A stretch of DNA of 50,780 nucleotides from Lachnospiraceae bacterium UBA3762 (GTDB lineage: Bacteria > Bacillota > Clostridia > Lachnospirales > Lachnospiraceae), in assembly GCA_002371615.1 (NCBI GenBank), contig DFGA01000001.1, positions 1 through 50,780 of the forward strand, read 5' to 3'. Each line of letters opens with the position of its first letter. Within the stretch, counting starts at the first letter, position 1. The position numbers and the translations under genes were made by a program. Below, one piece after another: positions 34,142-40,962 of this stretch. The notes under the pieces were generated by a model. It did no database searches and was not told the DNA's origin. It worked only from the letters and a program-made list of their open reading frames with translations.

Positions 34142-34369
34142 CCCTGTAAAATCATTACAATAAAATATTTACAATCTGCAGTATCTTTTCCTTTGTAGCG
34201 CGGTCTGATTGCTTATATGAGAAGGTTTTACATCCAAATTGTTCATATAACAAACCATCCCTTTATATGTTCTAATTCTAATATTGGTTTGCTTTTGGAA
34301 TAGTGATATGATGGTAACGTTATATTAGTAAAAGATAATGTTTTAAAGGATGAGATTGGAGAAATTGAT
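34140..34369 (+). promoter_or_regulatory. Divergent intergenic region with promoter for the plus-strand genes
   Basis: This 230-bp region separates the minus-strand backbone from three plus-strand genes. A likely promoter is -35 TTGGTT (34284-34289), a 17-bp spacer and -10 TATGAT (34307-34312), about 58 bp before the TTG start at 34370. The part from 34142 to 34280 is A/T-rich and I see no gene or RNA in it. Confidence 0.55.
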
Positions 34370-35926
34370 TTGAAAAAAATCATTATAATAGGTGCTGGAC
34401 CAGCGGGGCTGACAGCCGCATATGAATTGTTGACAAAATCTGACAACATGGAAGTAATCGTTTTCGAGGAAAGTGATTATATTGGCGGCATTTCCAGAAC
34501 TGTAAATTATAAAGGCAATCGCATGGACATGGGTGGACACCGGTTCTTCTCAAAGATTCCGGAGGTCAATGACTGGTGGGAGAAAATGCTTCCGCTTCAG
34601 GGAGCCCCGACATGGGATGATATCAGGTTAGACCGTGTGATGAATCTAAAAGATGGAGGTCCTGATCCCGAGAAGAATGACCGTGTAATGCTAAACAGAC
34701 ACAGAGTCTCACGAATACTGTTCGAATCAAAATTCTATGATTACCCCATTTCACTTAAACCGGAAACCTTCAAAAACTTTGGATTGCTGACAACACTGAG
34801 TGTCGGGCTATCGTATTTGGGTTCTGTTTTACGCAAACGCCCTGAAAATAATCTGGAAAATCTTTATATCAATAATTTCGGGAAAAAGCTGTACAGCATG
34901 TTCTTTGAGTACTATACAGAAAACTTATGGGGCAGACATCCCAGAGAAATAGACGCATCCTGGGGCAGACAGAGAACAAAGGGGCTCTCAGTTTCAGGTA
35001 TAATAAAAGACTTTCTTGGCCGAACCTTAAAAATCAAAAATCGAAAAGTAAACACTTCTCTTATAGAGGAATTCAAATATCCCAAACTTGGACCCGGACA
35101 GCTCTGGGAGGTTACGGCGGCCGAGATCGAAAAACTGGGAGGAAAGATCGTTAAAAACAGCAAAGTGACAAAGATTCACAAAAACCCGGCAAACATTCTA
35201 ACAGGCATTACCTATGAAAGAGATGGAAACGAATATCTGGAGGAAGCTGATGTTATCATATCTTCAATGCCCTTAAAGGATCTGGTTGCCGGCATGAATG
35301 ACGTACCAAAAAAAGAGGCAGTTATAGCAGCCGGTCTTCCTTATAGGGATTATATGACCCTTGGGGTACTTGTATCGAAGCTTCACCTCAATAATAATAC
35401 CGGGATTAGAACGATCGGAAACATAGTTCCGGACTGCTGGATATATGTTCAGGATCGAAAGGTAAAACTGGGACGATTTCAGATATATAATAACTGGTCA
35501 CCTTATATGGTCAGGGATATTGAGAATTCCGTATGGATAGGTCTTGAATACTTCGTAAACGAAGGGGATAAATACTGGTCTATGTCGGATGAGGAGTTTT
35601 CAGTATTTGCCATCAATGAAATGATCTTACTGGGTCTTATCGACTCCTTTGATGAAGTAATAGATTCGCATGTTGAAAGAGTTCAAAAAGCGTATCCGGC
35701 ATACTTTGATACATATGATGAGATAGATGTACTGACAGATTATTTAAAATCAATCGATAATCTTTACTGTGTAGGGAGAAACGGGCAGCATAGATATAAT
35801 AATATTGACCATTCCATGGTTACGGCATTTGAAGCTGTTAAATGTATTTTATCCGGAAGCCGTAATAAAGATGCTGTCTGGAACGTTAATACGGAGGAAG
35901 AATATCATGAAGAAAAATCTGTTTAA
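34370..35926 (+). CDS. FAD-dependent oxidoreductase of the HemY/UDP-galactopyranose-mutase-like group
   Basis: The 518-aa protein has an N-terminal dinucleotide-binding motif (IIIGAGPAGLTAAYELL, residues 4-20), EESDYIGGISRT (about 35) and RMDMGGHRFFSK (about 51), typical of amine-oxidase-fold flavoproteins annotated as NAD(P)/FAD-dependent oxidoreductases in polysaccharide loci. The C-terminal FAD contact is CVGRNGQHRYNNIDHSM. The start is TTG at 34370, with GGAG 8 nt upstream. The next gene, a membrane glycosyltransferase, overlaps by 20 bp, so the enzyme may modify a nucleotide sugar or lipid-linked sugar. Substrate unknown. Confidence 0.82.
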   Translation: MKKIIIIGAGPAGLTAAYELLTKSDNMEVIVFEESDYIGGISRTVNYKGNRMDMGGHRFFSKIPEVNDWWEKMLPLQGAPTWDDIRLDRVMNLKDGGPDPEKNDRVMLNRHRVSRILFESKFYDYPISLKPETFKNFGLLTTLSVGLSYLGSVLRKRPENNLENLYINNFGKKLYSMFFEYYTENLWGRHPREIDASWGRQRTKGLSVSGIIKDFLGRTLKIKNRKVNTSLIEEFKYPKLGPGQLWEVTAAEIEKLGGKIVKNSKVTKIHKNPANILTGITYERDGNEYLEEADVIISSMPLKDLVAGMNDVPKKEAVIAAGLPYRDYMTLGVLVSKLHLNNNTGIRTIGNIVPDCWIYVQDRKVKLGRFQIYNNWSPYMVRDIENSVWIGLEYFVNEGDKYWSMSDEEFSVFAINEMILLGLIDSFDEVIDSHVERVQKAYPAYFDTYDEIDVLTDYLKSIDNLYCVGRNGQHRYNNIDHSMVTAFEAVKCILSGSRNKDAVWNVNTEEEYHEEKSV

Positions 35927-37118
35927 TCCTTTTAATCTGTTTTTGACGGTTTCTCTTACCGGAACAATTATATTTATTGTTACCATGATCATTGGAAAAG
36001 GGGTTGGGGCCGAATGGATAGTAATGGAAAATAGTTTTGACAACTCTTTTACGGATCACTTCAGACATATAGCATTTGCTTCTGATATGAAACATTTTTA
36101 TTTTAATACGATCGATGCTACTTTTCCGCCGTTTGCCTATCTGCTGTATTACATACTGTATCGCATAAATCCTGACTCCTGGGGCGTATCTGACTGGAAG
36201 TTGTGCAGAGATTACAGGTATAACATCATAGTTTATATAGCCCTTCTATTACTTGTAGTAATATCGTATAAATACATAAGTGACAGGATTCTTGAAAAGT
36301 ATTCAAGCGAAAAGAGAACCTTGTTTGTTATCGCAACCATCTTTTCCGCACCGGTTCTTGTCGGAGCAATCGAAAGAGGTAATATATCATTTTTTACGGC
36401 AATACTGGTGATATATGCACTATATCTGAAGGACTCTAACAACAAAGCTTTACGGGAAACAGCACTTATTCTCATAGCTTTTGCTGCCGGATTGAAGCTT
36501 TATCCTGCCATAATAGGATTGATATACATCAGGGAAAAACGCTGGAAAGAGGCGATCCGTCTTGTGATTTACGGATTGCTGGTATTCTTTGTCCCATTTG
36601 CTTTCTGCGGAGGTCTGCAGGGGCTGATCCAATACCTGAAGATTCTGTTCTTTTTTGAAGGACAGGGATACAGAAGCTGGACAAATATACGAAACTATCT
36701 GCTTTCGATTTCCGATCTTTTCAGAGTTTATGAAAGATCCGCTTATTTTGTCAAATATTTTAAATTCGCTGAAAACCTGTTTCTTCTGGCAGGTGTCGCA
36801 AGTGTATTCAGAGCAAGGAAGGTATGGAAACAGATTCTTTATCCTGCAGGCATTATGGCTGTCTATGTTCCTTTCAGTTACAGATATACGGCAGTATATT
36901 TGCTGATACCTTTAGTCTTCTACCTAAAGGAAACTTATGATTGTCATGATGATCAGCCTATATCGAACAAGGTGTATCCTATATTATTCGGTCTTGTGTT
37001 TACATTACCGATCTGGGGGATGCTTACACCTCTGCCGGCTGATTTTCACATATTCACTCCCATTTACATTTTGATGTTCTGGTCATTTATTGAGGACTGG
37101 TGTATCCAAAAAAGATGA
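35907..37118 (+). CDS. GT87-like polyprenol-dependent membrane glycosyltransferase (DUF2029 type)
   Basis: This 403-aa polytopic protein has about ten hydrophobic segments. It has the features of GT-C fold enzymes of the DUF2029/GT87 group: an early extracellular acidic loop (NSFTDHFRHIAFASDM), APVLVGAIERGNISFF, and AAGLKLYPAIIGLIYIREKRW, characteristic of polyprenol-phosphate-mannose-dependent mannosyltransferases. GGAGGAAGAAT lies about 10 nt before the ATG at 35907, which favours it over an earlier in-frame ATG at 35805. It overlaps the FAD oxidoreductase gene by 20 bp, suggesting a shared glycan pathway. Donor sugar not known. Confidence 0.8.
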   Translation: MKKNLFNPFNLFLTVSLTGTIIFIVTMIIGKGVGAEWIVMENSFDNSFTDHFRHIAFASDMKHFYFNTIDATFPPFAYLLYYILYRINPDSWGVSDWKLCRDYRYNIIVYIALLLLVVISYKYISDRILEKYSSEKRTLFVIATIFSAPVLVGAIERGNISFFTAILVIYALYLKDSNNKALRETALILIAFAAGLKLYPAIIGLIYIREKRWKEAIRLVIYGLLVFFVPFAFCGGLQGLIQYLKILFFFEGQGYRSWTNIRNYLLSISDLFRVYERSAYFVKYFKFAENLFLLAGVASVFRARKVWKQILYPAGIMAVYVPFSYRYTAVYLLIPLVFYLKETYDCHDDQPISNKVYPILFGLVFTLPIWGMLTPLPADFHIFTPIYILMFWSFIEDWCIQKR

Positions 37119-37239
37119 AAATCACTTTTTAATAAATAATTAATCCTCTGTTAATGATTTTGAATATATAAGTATGTTATAAACTAATTTGTAACACAGT
37201 TACCTATTCTTTCTCAAAAATACCACGGAGGATAAAGCT

Positions 37240-38409
37240 ATGAATCTGCTGATACATGATCTGAATGAAGAAGAATGGAACAGGATCAGTGAGAAATACA
37301 CAGGATGGGAAATCATTTCCGATGACGGTACGATAAAACCGTGCATAGGATGTTTTGGCTGCTGGGTAAAAACCCCCGGCCGGTGCGTTATCAAAGACGG
37401 TTATGATAATATGGGCGCTGCCATACACAGAGCAGATGAGATCACTGTAATAAGCAGATATACATACGGAGGCTTCAGTCCCTTTGTAAAGAATGTCTTT
37501 GACCGGAGTATAGGCTGGGTACTTCCGTTTTTTGAAATCTATCAGGGTGAGATGCATCATAAAAGAAGATATCCTGAAGATAAGCCCATCACTTTTATCT
37601 TTCGCGGACAAATGAACGATTCCGATAAAGCAAAAGCAAGGTCTTATGTTGAAGCTGTATGCAGAAATTTTCATGGTATCATAAAAGACATTATATTTGA
37701 GGAATGTGAGACGCCGGGCTGTAAGTTGAGCCATAATAAAATATCCGTGAAATCTAACCCGGAAAAGATAATACTTTTGAATTGCAGCTTAAGAGGCAAT
37801 AACTCCAACTCAAAAAAATTCCTTGACCGGATCGCCCCAAATATCAAAGCAAATTCCGAGTCTGTCAACCTTTCTTCATATATAAACCGTTATGATGAAC
37901 TATCCGAAATACTTGGAAGTGCCGGAAGCATTGTACTTGGTATTCCTCTGTATGTTGACGGGATACCTTCAGAGTGTCTTCGCATGATGGAAAGGCTTGA
38001 ACATTGTGATACAGAAGGTGCAAAGCACATTTATGTTGTCTCCAATATGGGGTTCTATGAGTGTACTCAGCTCAGAAATCTTATGAGTATGGTCAAAAGC
38101 TGGTGTAACCACTGCGGCTATATTTATGGTGGCGGAGTTGCAATAGGCGGAGGTGAAATGATGGGCTCCGTGTTGTCATCAACAGATAAAGGTCCCGCAA
38201 AAATTGTGGCGGAGGGGCTTAATAATCTCGCTGATGCCATCAATGAATCAAAAGAGATTGCCGATATTTATGCCGGCCCTCTTCACTTTCCAAGAGCCCT
38301 GTACATGCTTGCGGCCTCTTCAGGTTGGCCGATCGCGGCAAAAAAGAACGGATTAAAGAAAAAGGACCTGTACAGAAAAGAGGAGAGTGCTGTTTCGTCA
38401 AAGTCATAA
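37240..38409 (+). CDS. Two-domain flavodoxin-like (NADPH-dependent FMN reductase type) protein
   Basis: The 389-aa protein has two flavodoxin-like halves. Residues 1-165 carry CIGCFGCWVKTPGRCVIKD, the cysteine-rich loop of iron-sulfur-flavoprotein/FMN reductase relatives, then SRYTYGGFSPFVKNVFDRS. Residues 175-340 start again with KIILLNCSLRGNNSNSKKFLDRI and include VLGIPLYVDGIPSECLRMMERL, the FMN-binding layout. A hydrophobic patch near 355 follows. ACGGAGGA precedes the ATG. The last nine codons and stop lie in a 41-bp sequence repeated at 39199-39239, so the extreme C-terminus may have been replaced by recombination. Redox partner unknown. Confidence 0.78.
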   Translation: MNLLIHDLNEEEWNRISEKYTGWEIISDDGTIKPCIGCFGCWVKTPGRCVIKDGYDNMGAAIHRADEITVISRYTYGGFSPFVKNVFDRSIGWVLPFFEIYQGEMHHKRRYPEDKPITFIFRGQMNDSDKAKARSYVEAVCRNFHGIIKDIIFEECETPGCKLSHNKISVKSNPEKIILLNCSLRGNNSNSKKFLDRIAPNIKANSESVNLSSYINRYDELSEILGSAGSIVLGIPLYVDGIPSECLRMMERLEHCDTEGAKHIYVVSNMGFYECTQLRNLMSMVKSWCNHCGYIYGGGVAIGGGEMMGSVLSSTDKGPAKIVAEGLNNLADAINESKEIADIYAGPLHFPRALYMLAASSGWPIAAKKNGLKKKDLYRKEESAVSSKS

Positions 38410-38422
38410 TTTGTCATAATTC
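38382..38422. repeat. 41-bp direct repeat, left copy
   Basis: Positions 38382-38422 (GGAGAGTGCTG...CATAATTC) are identical to 39199-39239. This copy forms the end of the flavodoxin-like gene and the stop of the vapD-like gene. The flanking bases differ. It marks the left edge of the vapD module. Confidence 0.9.
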
Positions 38423-38645
38423 AAACAGAAAAAGCATCGTCACCATCATCCGGGACAAGCAAAGCCATTAAATCATACTGGGCTCCTACGTTTGTAACGT
38501 ATCCCGATCCTTGTCTATGTAAAAACCCATTTACCTTAAAGAACCTAAGCAGATCACTGTATGCCTGTTGATACCTGGGATAGTATTTCTTCAGTTTGTT
38601 TGTATCAAGATCAAAATTGATCGCCTTATAATACTTACGTTCCAA
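38421..38645 (-). pseudogene. VapD-like protein, probably truncated at its C-terminus
   Basis: This 74-aa product begins with a VapD-like core: INFDLDTNKLKKYYP, QQAYSDLLRFF, NGFLHRQGSGYV. VapD proteins (about 90 aa, Cas2-like fold) are RNA-cleaving toxins. The expected C-terminal part is absent: after QYDLMALLVPDDGDD the frame stops at 38421-38423, exactly where the 41-bp repeat begins. The start is TTG at 38645 with GAGGTGAG upstream, 8 bp after its partner gene. It is probably a toxin remnant, though a short active form cannot be excluded. Confidence 0.68.
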
Positions 38646-38653
38646 TGCTCACC

Positions 38654-38980
38654 TCACGCTATGACTTTACCGTAATGAACAAGAAGATCCTCTTCGTTAA
38701 AATCCTTGGGATTATCTGAATCATCGCTATTACAATATAACCACGTCTTAGCATTATCCATAAACCAGGGCTGATCTTTCAACCCCAGCATTATCTTGCC
38801 AAAGTAAGCAAAATCTGTGGGACGGTCATGGCCAACATACTCAATACCGCGATCTGTATCTGTTCTGTCCATACCCTTATTGGAGAAAATTCTATCTAAA
38901 GCTTGATAAATGCGTTCAACCGTATACTCTTTTGAAGTGCTTATCTTTTCCTCATTCATTTTGATAATCATCTTAATCAT
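38654..38980 (-). CDS. Partner of the VapD-like protein, putative antitoxin
   Basis: This 108-aa soluble protein contains EYTVERIYQALDRIFSNKG and DFAYFGKIMLGLKDQPWFM. I recognise it only as the kind of protein encoded just before vapD-like genes; an antitoxin role is inferred from the two-gene layout. GGAGG lies 12 nt before the ATG, and two further in-frame ATGs lie within the first eight codons. It has its own extended -10 promoter at 39006-39014. If vapD is inactive, it may be an orphan antitoxin. Confidence 0.6.
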   Translation of the reverse strand: MIKMIIKMNEEKISTSKEYTVERIYQALDRIFSNKGMDRTDTDRGIEYVGHDRPTDFAYFGKIMLGLKDQPWFMDNAKTWLYCNSDDSDNPKDFNEEDLLVHYGKVIA

Positions 38981-39005
38981 AGGTATATCAAGCCTCCTTA
39001 ATGAA

Positions 39006-39067
39006 ATTATAGCACATTAGCAAAGACACCACATCTATATGATTTCTTAACCAAATCTTAACCAAAT
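39006..39067 (-). promoter_or_regulatory. Extended -10 promoter and tandem 11-bp repeat upstream of the vapD pair
   Basis: The minus strand reads TGCTATAAT (39014-39006), a perfect extended -10. About 35 bp further upstream, CTTAACCAAAT occurs twice head to tail (39046-39056 and 39057-39067), a candidate binding site for autoregulation. Confidence 0.55.
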
Positions 39068-39098
39068 TATAAGAAGTTAATTCAGACCATAAAACAAA

Positions 39099-39123
39099 GG
39101 AAGCCCTAAAATACAGGGCTTCC
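39099..39123 (-). terminator. Hairpin terminator, probably the ancestral tRNA-Ser terminator
   Basis: GGAAGCCCT/AGGGCTTCC form a perfect 9-bp stem with a 7-nt loop; on the minus strand it is followed by TTTGTTTTATGG. It lies 16 bp past a displaced copy of the tRNA-Ser 3' end (39139-39158), the expected place for the terminator of the tRNA gene before the island inserted. Confidence 0.7.
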
Positions 39124-39138
39124 AAGTTTTAAAAATTA

Positions 39139-39158
39139 CGCAGACGGAGGGATTCGAA
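39139..39158. other. Attachment-site remnant (duplicated tRNA-Ser 3' end)
   Basis: CGCAGACGGAGGGATTCGAA here is identical to 43875-43894, the 3' end of the intact tRNA-Ser gene from the T loop through the discriminator base. Identity stops exactly at the discriminator. This is the classic product of tyrosine-integrase insertion into a tRNA gene and defines the left end of a 4.7-kb island. Confidence 0.85.
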
Positions 39159-39165
39159 AGCAATA

Positions 39166-39270
39166 CTATTTTAGAAATGCAGTAAAATCAATGGTTTTGG
39201 AGAGTGCTGTTTCGTCAAAGTCATAATTTGTCATAATTCTCTCATCAATGATTATGTCCTTATCTTCCAT
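39166..39270 (-). CDS. Small 34-residue reading frame across the right 41-bp repeat
   Basis: It starts MEDKDIIIDERIMTNYDF and ends TIDFTAFLK; it is acidic and coherent through the 41-bp repeat. No ribosome site is visible and a stop codon lies just upstream in frame. It may be a remnant of a longer gene. It suggests the right copy of the repeat is the native one. Low certainty that it is translated. Confidence 0.3.
   Translation of the reverse strand: MEDKDIIIDERIMTNYDFDETALSKTIDFTAFLK
39199..39239. repeat. 41-bp direct repeat, right copy
   Basis: Identical to 38382-38422, with the two copies starting 817 bp apart. The segment between holds the vapD pair, the ancestral terminator and the attachment-site remnant. 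The copies are too long for an insertion-sequence target duplication. Confidence 0.9.
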
Positions 39271-39322
39271 CTGAGTGTGATTACTATTCTGTCAATTCAT
39301 AGTTTTTCCAGATAGAACTCCA

Positions 39323-39601
39323 CTAACAGTAAAAACTGATTTCATCAACACAATAGAACTTCTTCCATTTGTCACATATCACAAAATAATGCGCACTAAT
39401 CATGTCCATGATGACATCAAGATCATGGCGAGGAATCTTGCTTTTATTATGCTCAAGAATACATCCTCCCTTTTCCAAAAGCCAGACCTTTGTTGAATTC
39501 GCTGCCGGCTGTCCCTTTGCTATATGTACGTGGATAGGTTCATTTCCTTCATTCGACCAGAAAAAAACCACATATCCTCCGGTAGAGAAAATACTAGGCA
39601 A
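39323..39601 (-). CDS. DUF4160 domain protein
   Basis: The 92-aa protein has the DUF4160 signature at its start: MPSIFSTGGYVVFFWSNEGN followed by EPIHVHIAKG, and a C-terminal helix HDLDVIMDMISAHYFVICDKW. DUF4160 genes are usually paired with a second small gene and scattered in mobile regions, and are thought to be toxin-antitoxin-like; activity is unproven. Its start overlaps the end of the partner gene by 8 bp. It lies just inside the tRNA-Ser island. Confidence 0.85.
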   Translation of the reverse strand: MPSIFSTGGYVVFFWSNEGNEPIHVHIAKGQPAANSTKVWLLEKGGCILEHNKSKIPRHDLDVIMDMISAHYFVICDKWKKFYCVDEISFYC

Positions 39602-39857
39602 TATTCACACCGCCTTCCGCTGCATACCTGTATATCAGATGAGCATGATGCCTCAGCAATTCAACAAAACTCTTCAATTCATCTTCAGTATAGTTTCCTT
39701 CCCAGAATACCCTATCATATGACGGAAGTTCAAAACGAACCGAGTCGAATCCATTTTCAGTCGGTCTCTCAAAATGGACAAACACTTTGTTTCCTTCAAG
39801 TAATTCCGAATGGACTATTTCGGTATTGTCCGGAAGCTTCATATATGGATACATCAT
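39594..39857 (-). CDS. Small partner of the DUF4160 protein
   Basis: The 87-aa acidic protein starts MMYPYMKLPDN at 39857, chosen because GGAGG lies 8 nt upstream; an earlier in-frame ATG at 39917 lacks a site. It includes VFVHFERPTENGFDSVRFELP and ELKSFVELLRHHAHLIYRYA. It overlaps the DUF4160 gene by 8 bp, so the two form a unit. The family is not one I can name; the familiar DUF2442 partner does not fit clearly. A role as antitoxin or specificity partner is inferred only. Confidence 0.6.
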   Translation of the reverse strand: MMYPYMKLPDNTEIVHSELLEGNKVFVHFERPTENGFDSVRFELPSYDRVFWEGNYTEDELKSFVELLRHHAHLIYRYAAEGGVNIA

Positions 39858-39958
39858 ATGGCTCACCTCCAAGAAACTCAAATGATTAACTACTTCTTTC
39901 AAGTAAAAACATACCATAAAGTACGCATGTTTTACAAGATCCTATCAAAGAAATCCAG

Positions 39959-39986
39959 TTGACAAAAGCCCTATATTTGGTATAAT
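39959..39986 (+). promoter_or_regulatory. Consensus promoter of the putative type III antitoxin RNA
   Basis: TTGACA (39959-39964), a 16-bp spacer and TATAAT (39981-39986). Both boxes are perfect matches, unlike every other promoter seen here. A start near 39993 is expected. Strong constitutive transcription is what an RNA antitoxin needs. Confidence 0.85.
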
Positions 39987-39992
39987 TTACGC

Positions 39993-40095
39993 AGATGGAG
40001 GGTCCTGCCGAAGTAAAGTGGACTTTGAATAGAGTATTTCCGTTGCGACGGATACTACCAAAGGGCTATGCTTGAAGCATAGCCCTTTGTGTTGA
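39993..40095 (+). ncRNA. Putative type III antitoxin RNA (ToxI/CptI-like)
   Basis: A transcript of about 100 nt lies between a consensus promoter and a hairpin, directly before a ToxN/AbiQ-like gene. It contains a structured element at about 40033-40057, AGTAT..CCGT-TGCG-ACGG-ATACT (two stacked helices, tetraloop), and an AAAGT/ACTTT helix just before it, which could form a pseudoknot-like unit. I do not see clean tandem repeats as in ToxI of Pectobacterium, so there may be only one or two short units. The first bases resemble the tRNA-Ser 3' end. The call rests mainly on context and geometry. Confidence 0.68.
40060..40088 (+). terminator. Attenuating terminator between antitoxin RNA and toxin gene
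   Basis: A perfect 13-bp stem AAAGGGCTATGCT/AGCATAGCCCTTT with a 3-nt loop, followed by TGTGTTG, a weak T tail. Type III systems carry exactly such a leaky terminator so that most transcripts stop after the antitoxin and a minority read into the toxin. Confidence 0.8.
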
Positions 40096-40107
40096 AGGTG
40101 ATGGCTA

Positions 40108-40722
40108 ATGAACAATGAAATAAACCTTTATATGGTAAATGCAAAATATGTTCGAAATCTGATGAATGCTGAAAAACGAGCATCCAAGGAAAATCGTTGC
40201 AATACTATTCTTTCCATTTCTCCACAGCGAAATAAACAGGGGCGTCCATATGTTGGTATTATTGTTGTCGCAAATGACAGAAAATACTGTATTCCACTTT
40301 GCAGTGCAGATGAAAAGAAAAAGTATGAAAACATGCGTGAAAATATAACAATGAAAAAAATTCGGGATGACGATAATAAAGTGATTGGTATCCTGAATAT
40401 CAACAATATGATCCCGGTAAGGGACGAGTACTTGGAACTCTTTGATATAGAAATTCATGCTGAAGATACAGAAAAGCAGATAGAGTTCAAGAAGACCTGC
40501 GCAGCAGAGCTGAAATGGTGTCGTGATCATCTGTCAGAAATAGAACGCTTTGCCAAGAATCTTTACGAAATAGTATGTAGTGACGTAGCCTTTGGCAAGA
40601 GATCAATCTGTCCACATTATGGAGCACTTGAGAAGGAATGCAACAAGGGGAAAAAATTACCCAAGCGATCTGTTCAGAAACAGAATAAAAGAAACCAAAG
40701 AAAGTCAAAAAGACATAGATAA
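40108..40722 (+). CDS. ToxN/AbiQ-family endoribonuclease toxin of a type III toxin-antitoxin system
   Basis: The 204-aa protein has the family order of motifs: NLYMVNAKYVRNLM at the start, RPYVGIIV (about 46), a YCIPLCSADEKKK motif (about 59-71, equivalent to the active-site PL-T/C-S segment), VIGILNINNMIPV (about 90-102) and FKKTCAAELKWCRDHLSEIERFAKNLYEI (as seen across about 128-156). The basic C-terminal tail (KKLPKRSVQKQNKR) is longer than in short family members. These toxins cleave mRNA at adenine-rich sites and are held inactive by an RNA antitoxin; several give abortive infection against phages. AAGGTG lies 9 nt before the ATG. It sits in a tRNA-Ser island, consistent with horizontal gain. 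Confidence 0.82.
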   Translation: MNNEINLYMVNAKYVRNLMNAEKRASKENRCNTILSISPQRNKQGRPYVGIIVVANDRKYCIPLCSADEKKKYENMRENITMKKIRDDDNKVIGILNINNMIPVRDEYLELFDIEIHAEDTEKQIEFKKTCAAELKWCRDHLSEIERFAKNLYEIVCSDVAFGKRSICPHYGALEKECNKGKKLPKRSVQKQNKRNQRKSKRHR

Positions 40723-40741
40723 TCGTTTAGATATATTCTTG

Positions 40742-40769
40742 CGGCGAGAGAAGTTCTCGCCGTATTTTT
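40742..40769 (+). terminator. Intrinsic terminator of the toxin gene
   Basis: An 8-bp stem CGGCGAGA/TCTCGCCG with a 5-nt loop followed by TATTTTT, 20 bp after the toxin stop. Confidence 0.85.
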
Positions 40770-40810
40770 CTATGAGAAATACCACTGTCTATTTGAGTAG
40801 GGCTTTATTA

Positions 40811-40909
40811 TAGAGTGGCTCTATGGAGAGTAGAATGGAGCGTAGAGTTCGGGAAACATCGGCATTCGTGCGATTTTCCGTGGATTCTACTGATTGTGGG
40901 TGGATTCTA
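40811..40909. promoter_or_regulatory. Repeat-rich control region before the HTH/MotA-like gene
   Basis: It contains the inverted repeat TAGAG-TGG-CTCTA (40811-40823), several TAGARTGG-like variants after it, and a direct repeat GTGGATTCTA at 40880-40889 and 40900-40909, 20 bp apart. These look like binding sites for the HTH protein encoded just downstream. I see no clear -35/-10 pair. Confidence 0.4.
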
Positions 40910-40962
40910 TGGAGCGGATTGATAGAATGAATCCAACCATAAACAAATGGAGGACAATGCAT

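Noticed and set aside
37119..37239. Promoter for the flavodoxin-like gene
   Set aside because: A TATAAA box is present but no -35 lies at the proper distance; transcription may come from the upstream genes.
39139..39158. Possible tRNA gene at the CGCAGACGGAGGG sequence
   Set aside because: Only the 3' 20 bp of tRNA-Ser are present; there is no anticodon or D arm, so it is an attachment-site remnant.
39594..39917. Naming the DUF4160 partner as DUF2442 and starting it at 39917
   Set aside because: The sequence lacks clear DUF2442 motifs, and the only ribosome site serves the ATG at 39857.
39993..40059. Tandem repeats of the classic ToxI kind in the antitoxin RNA
   Set aside because: I compared the two halves of the segment and found no convincing repeat unit; only local helices are visible.
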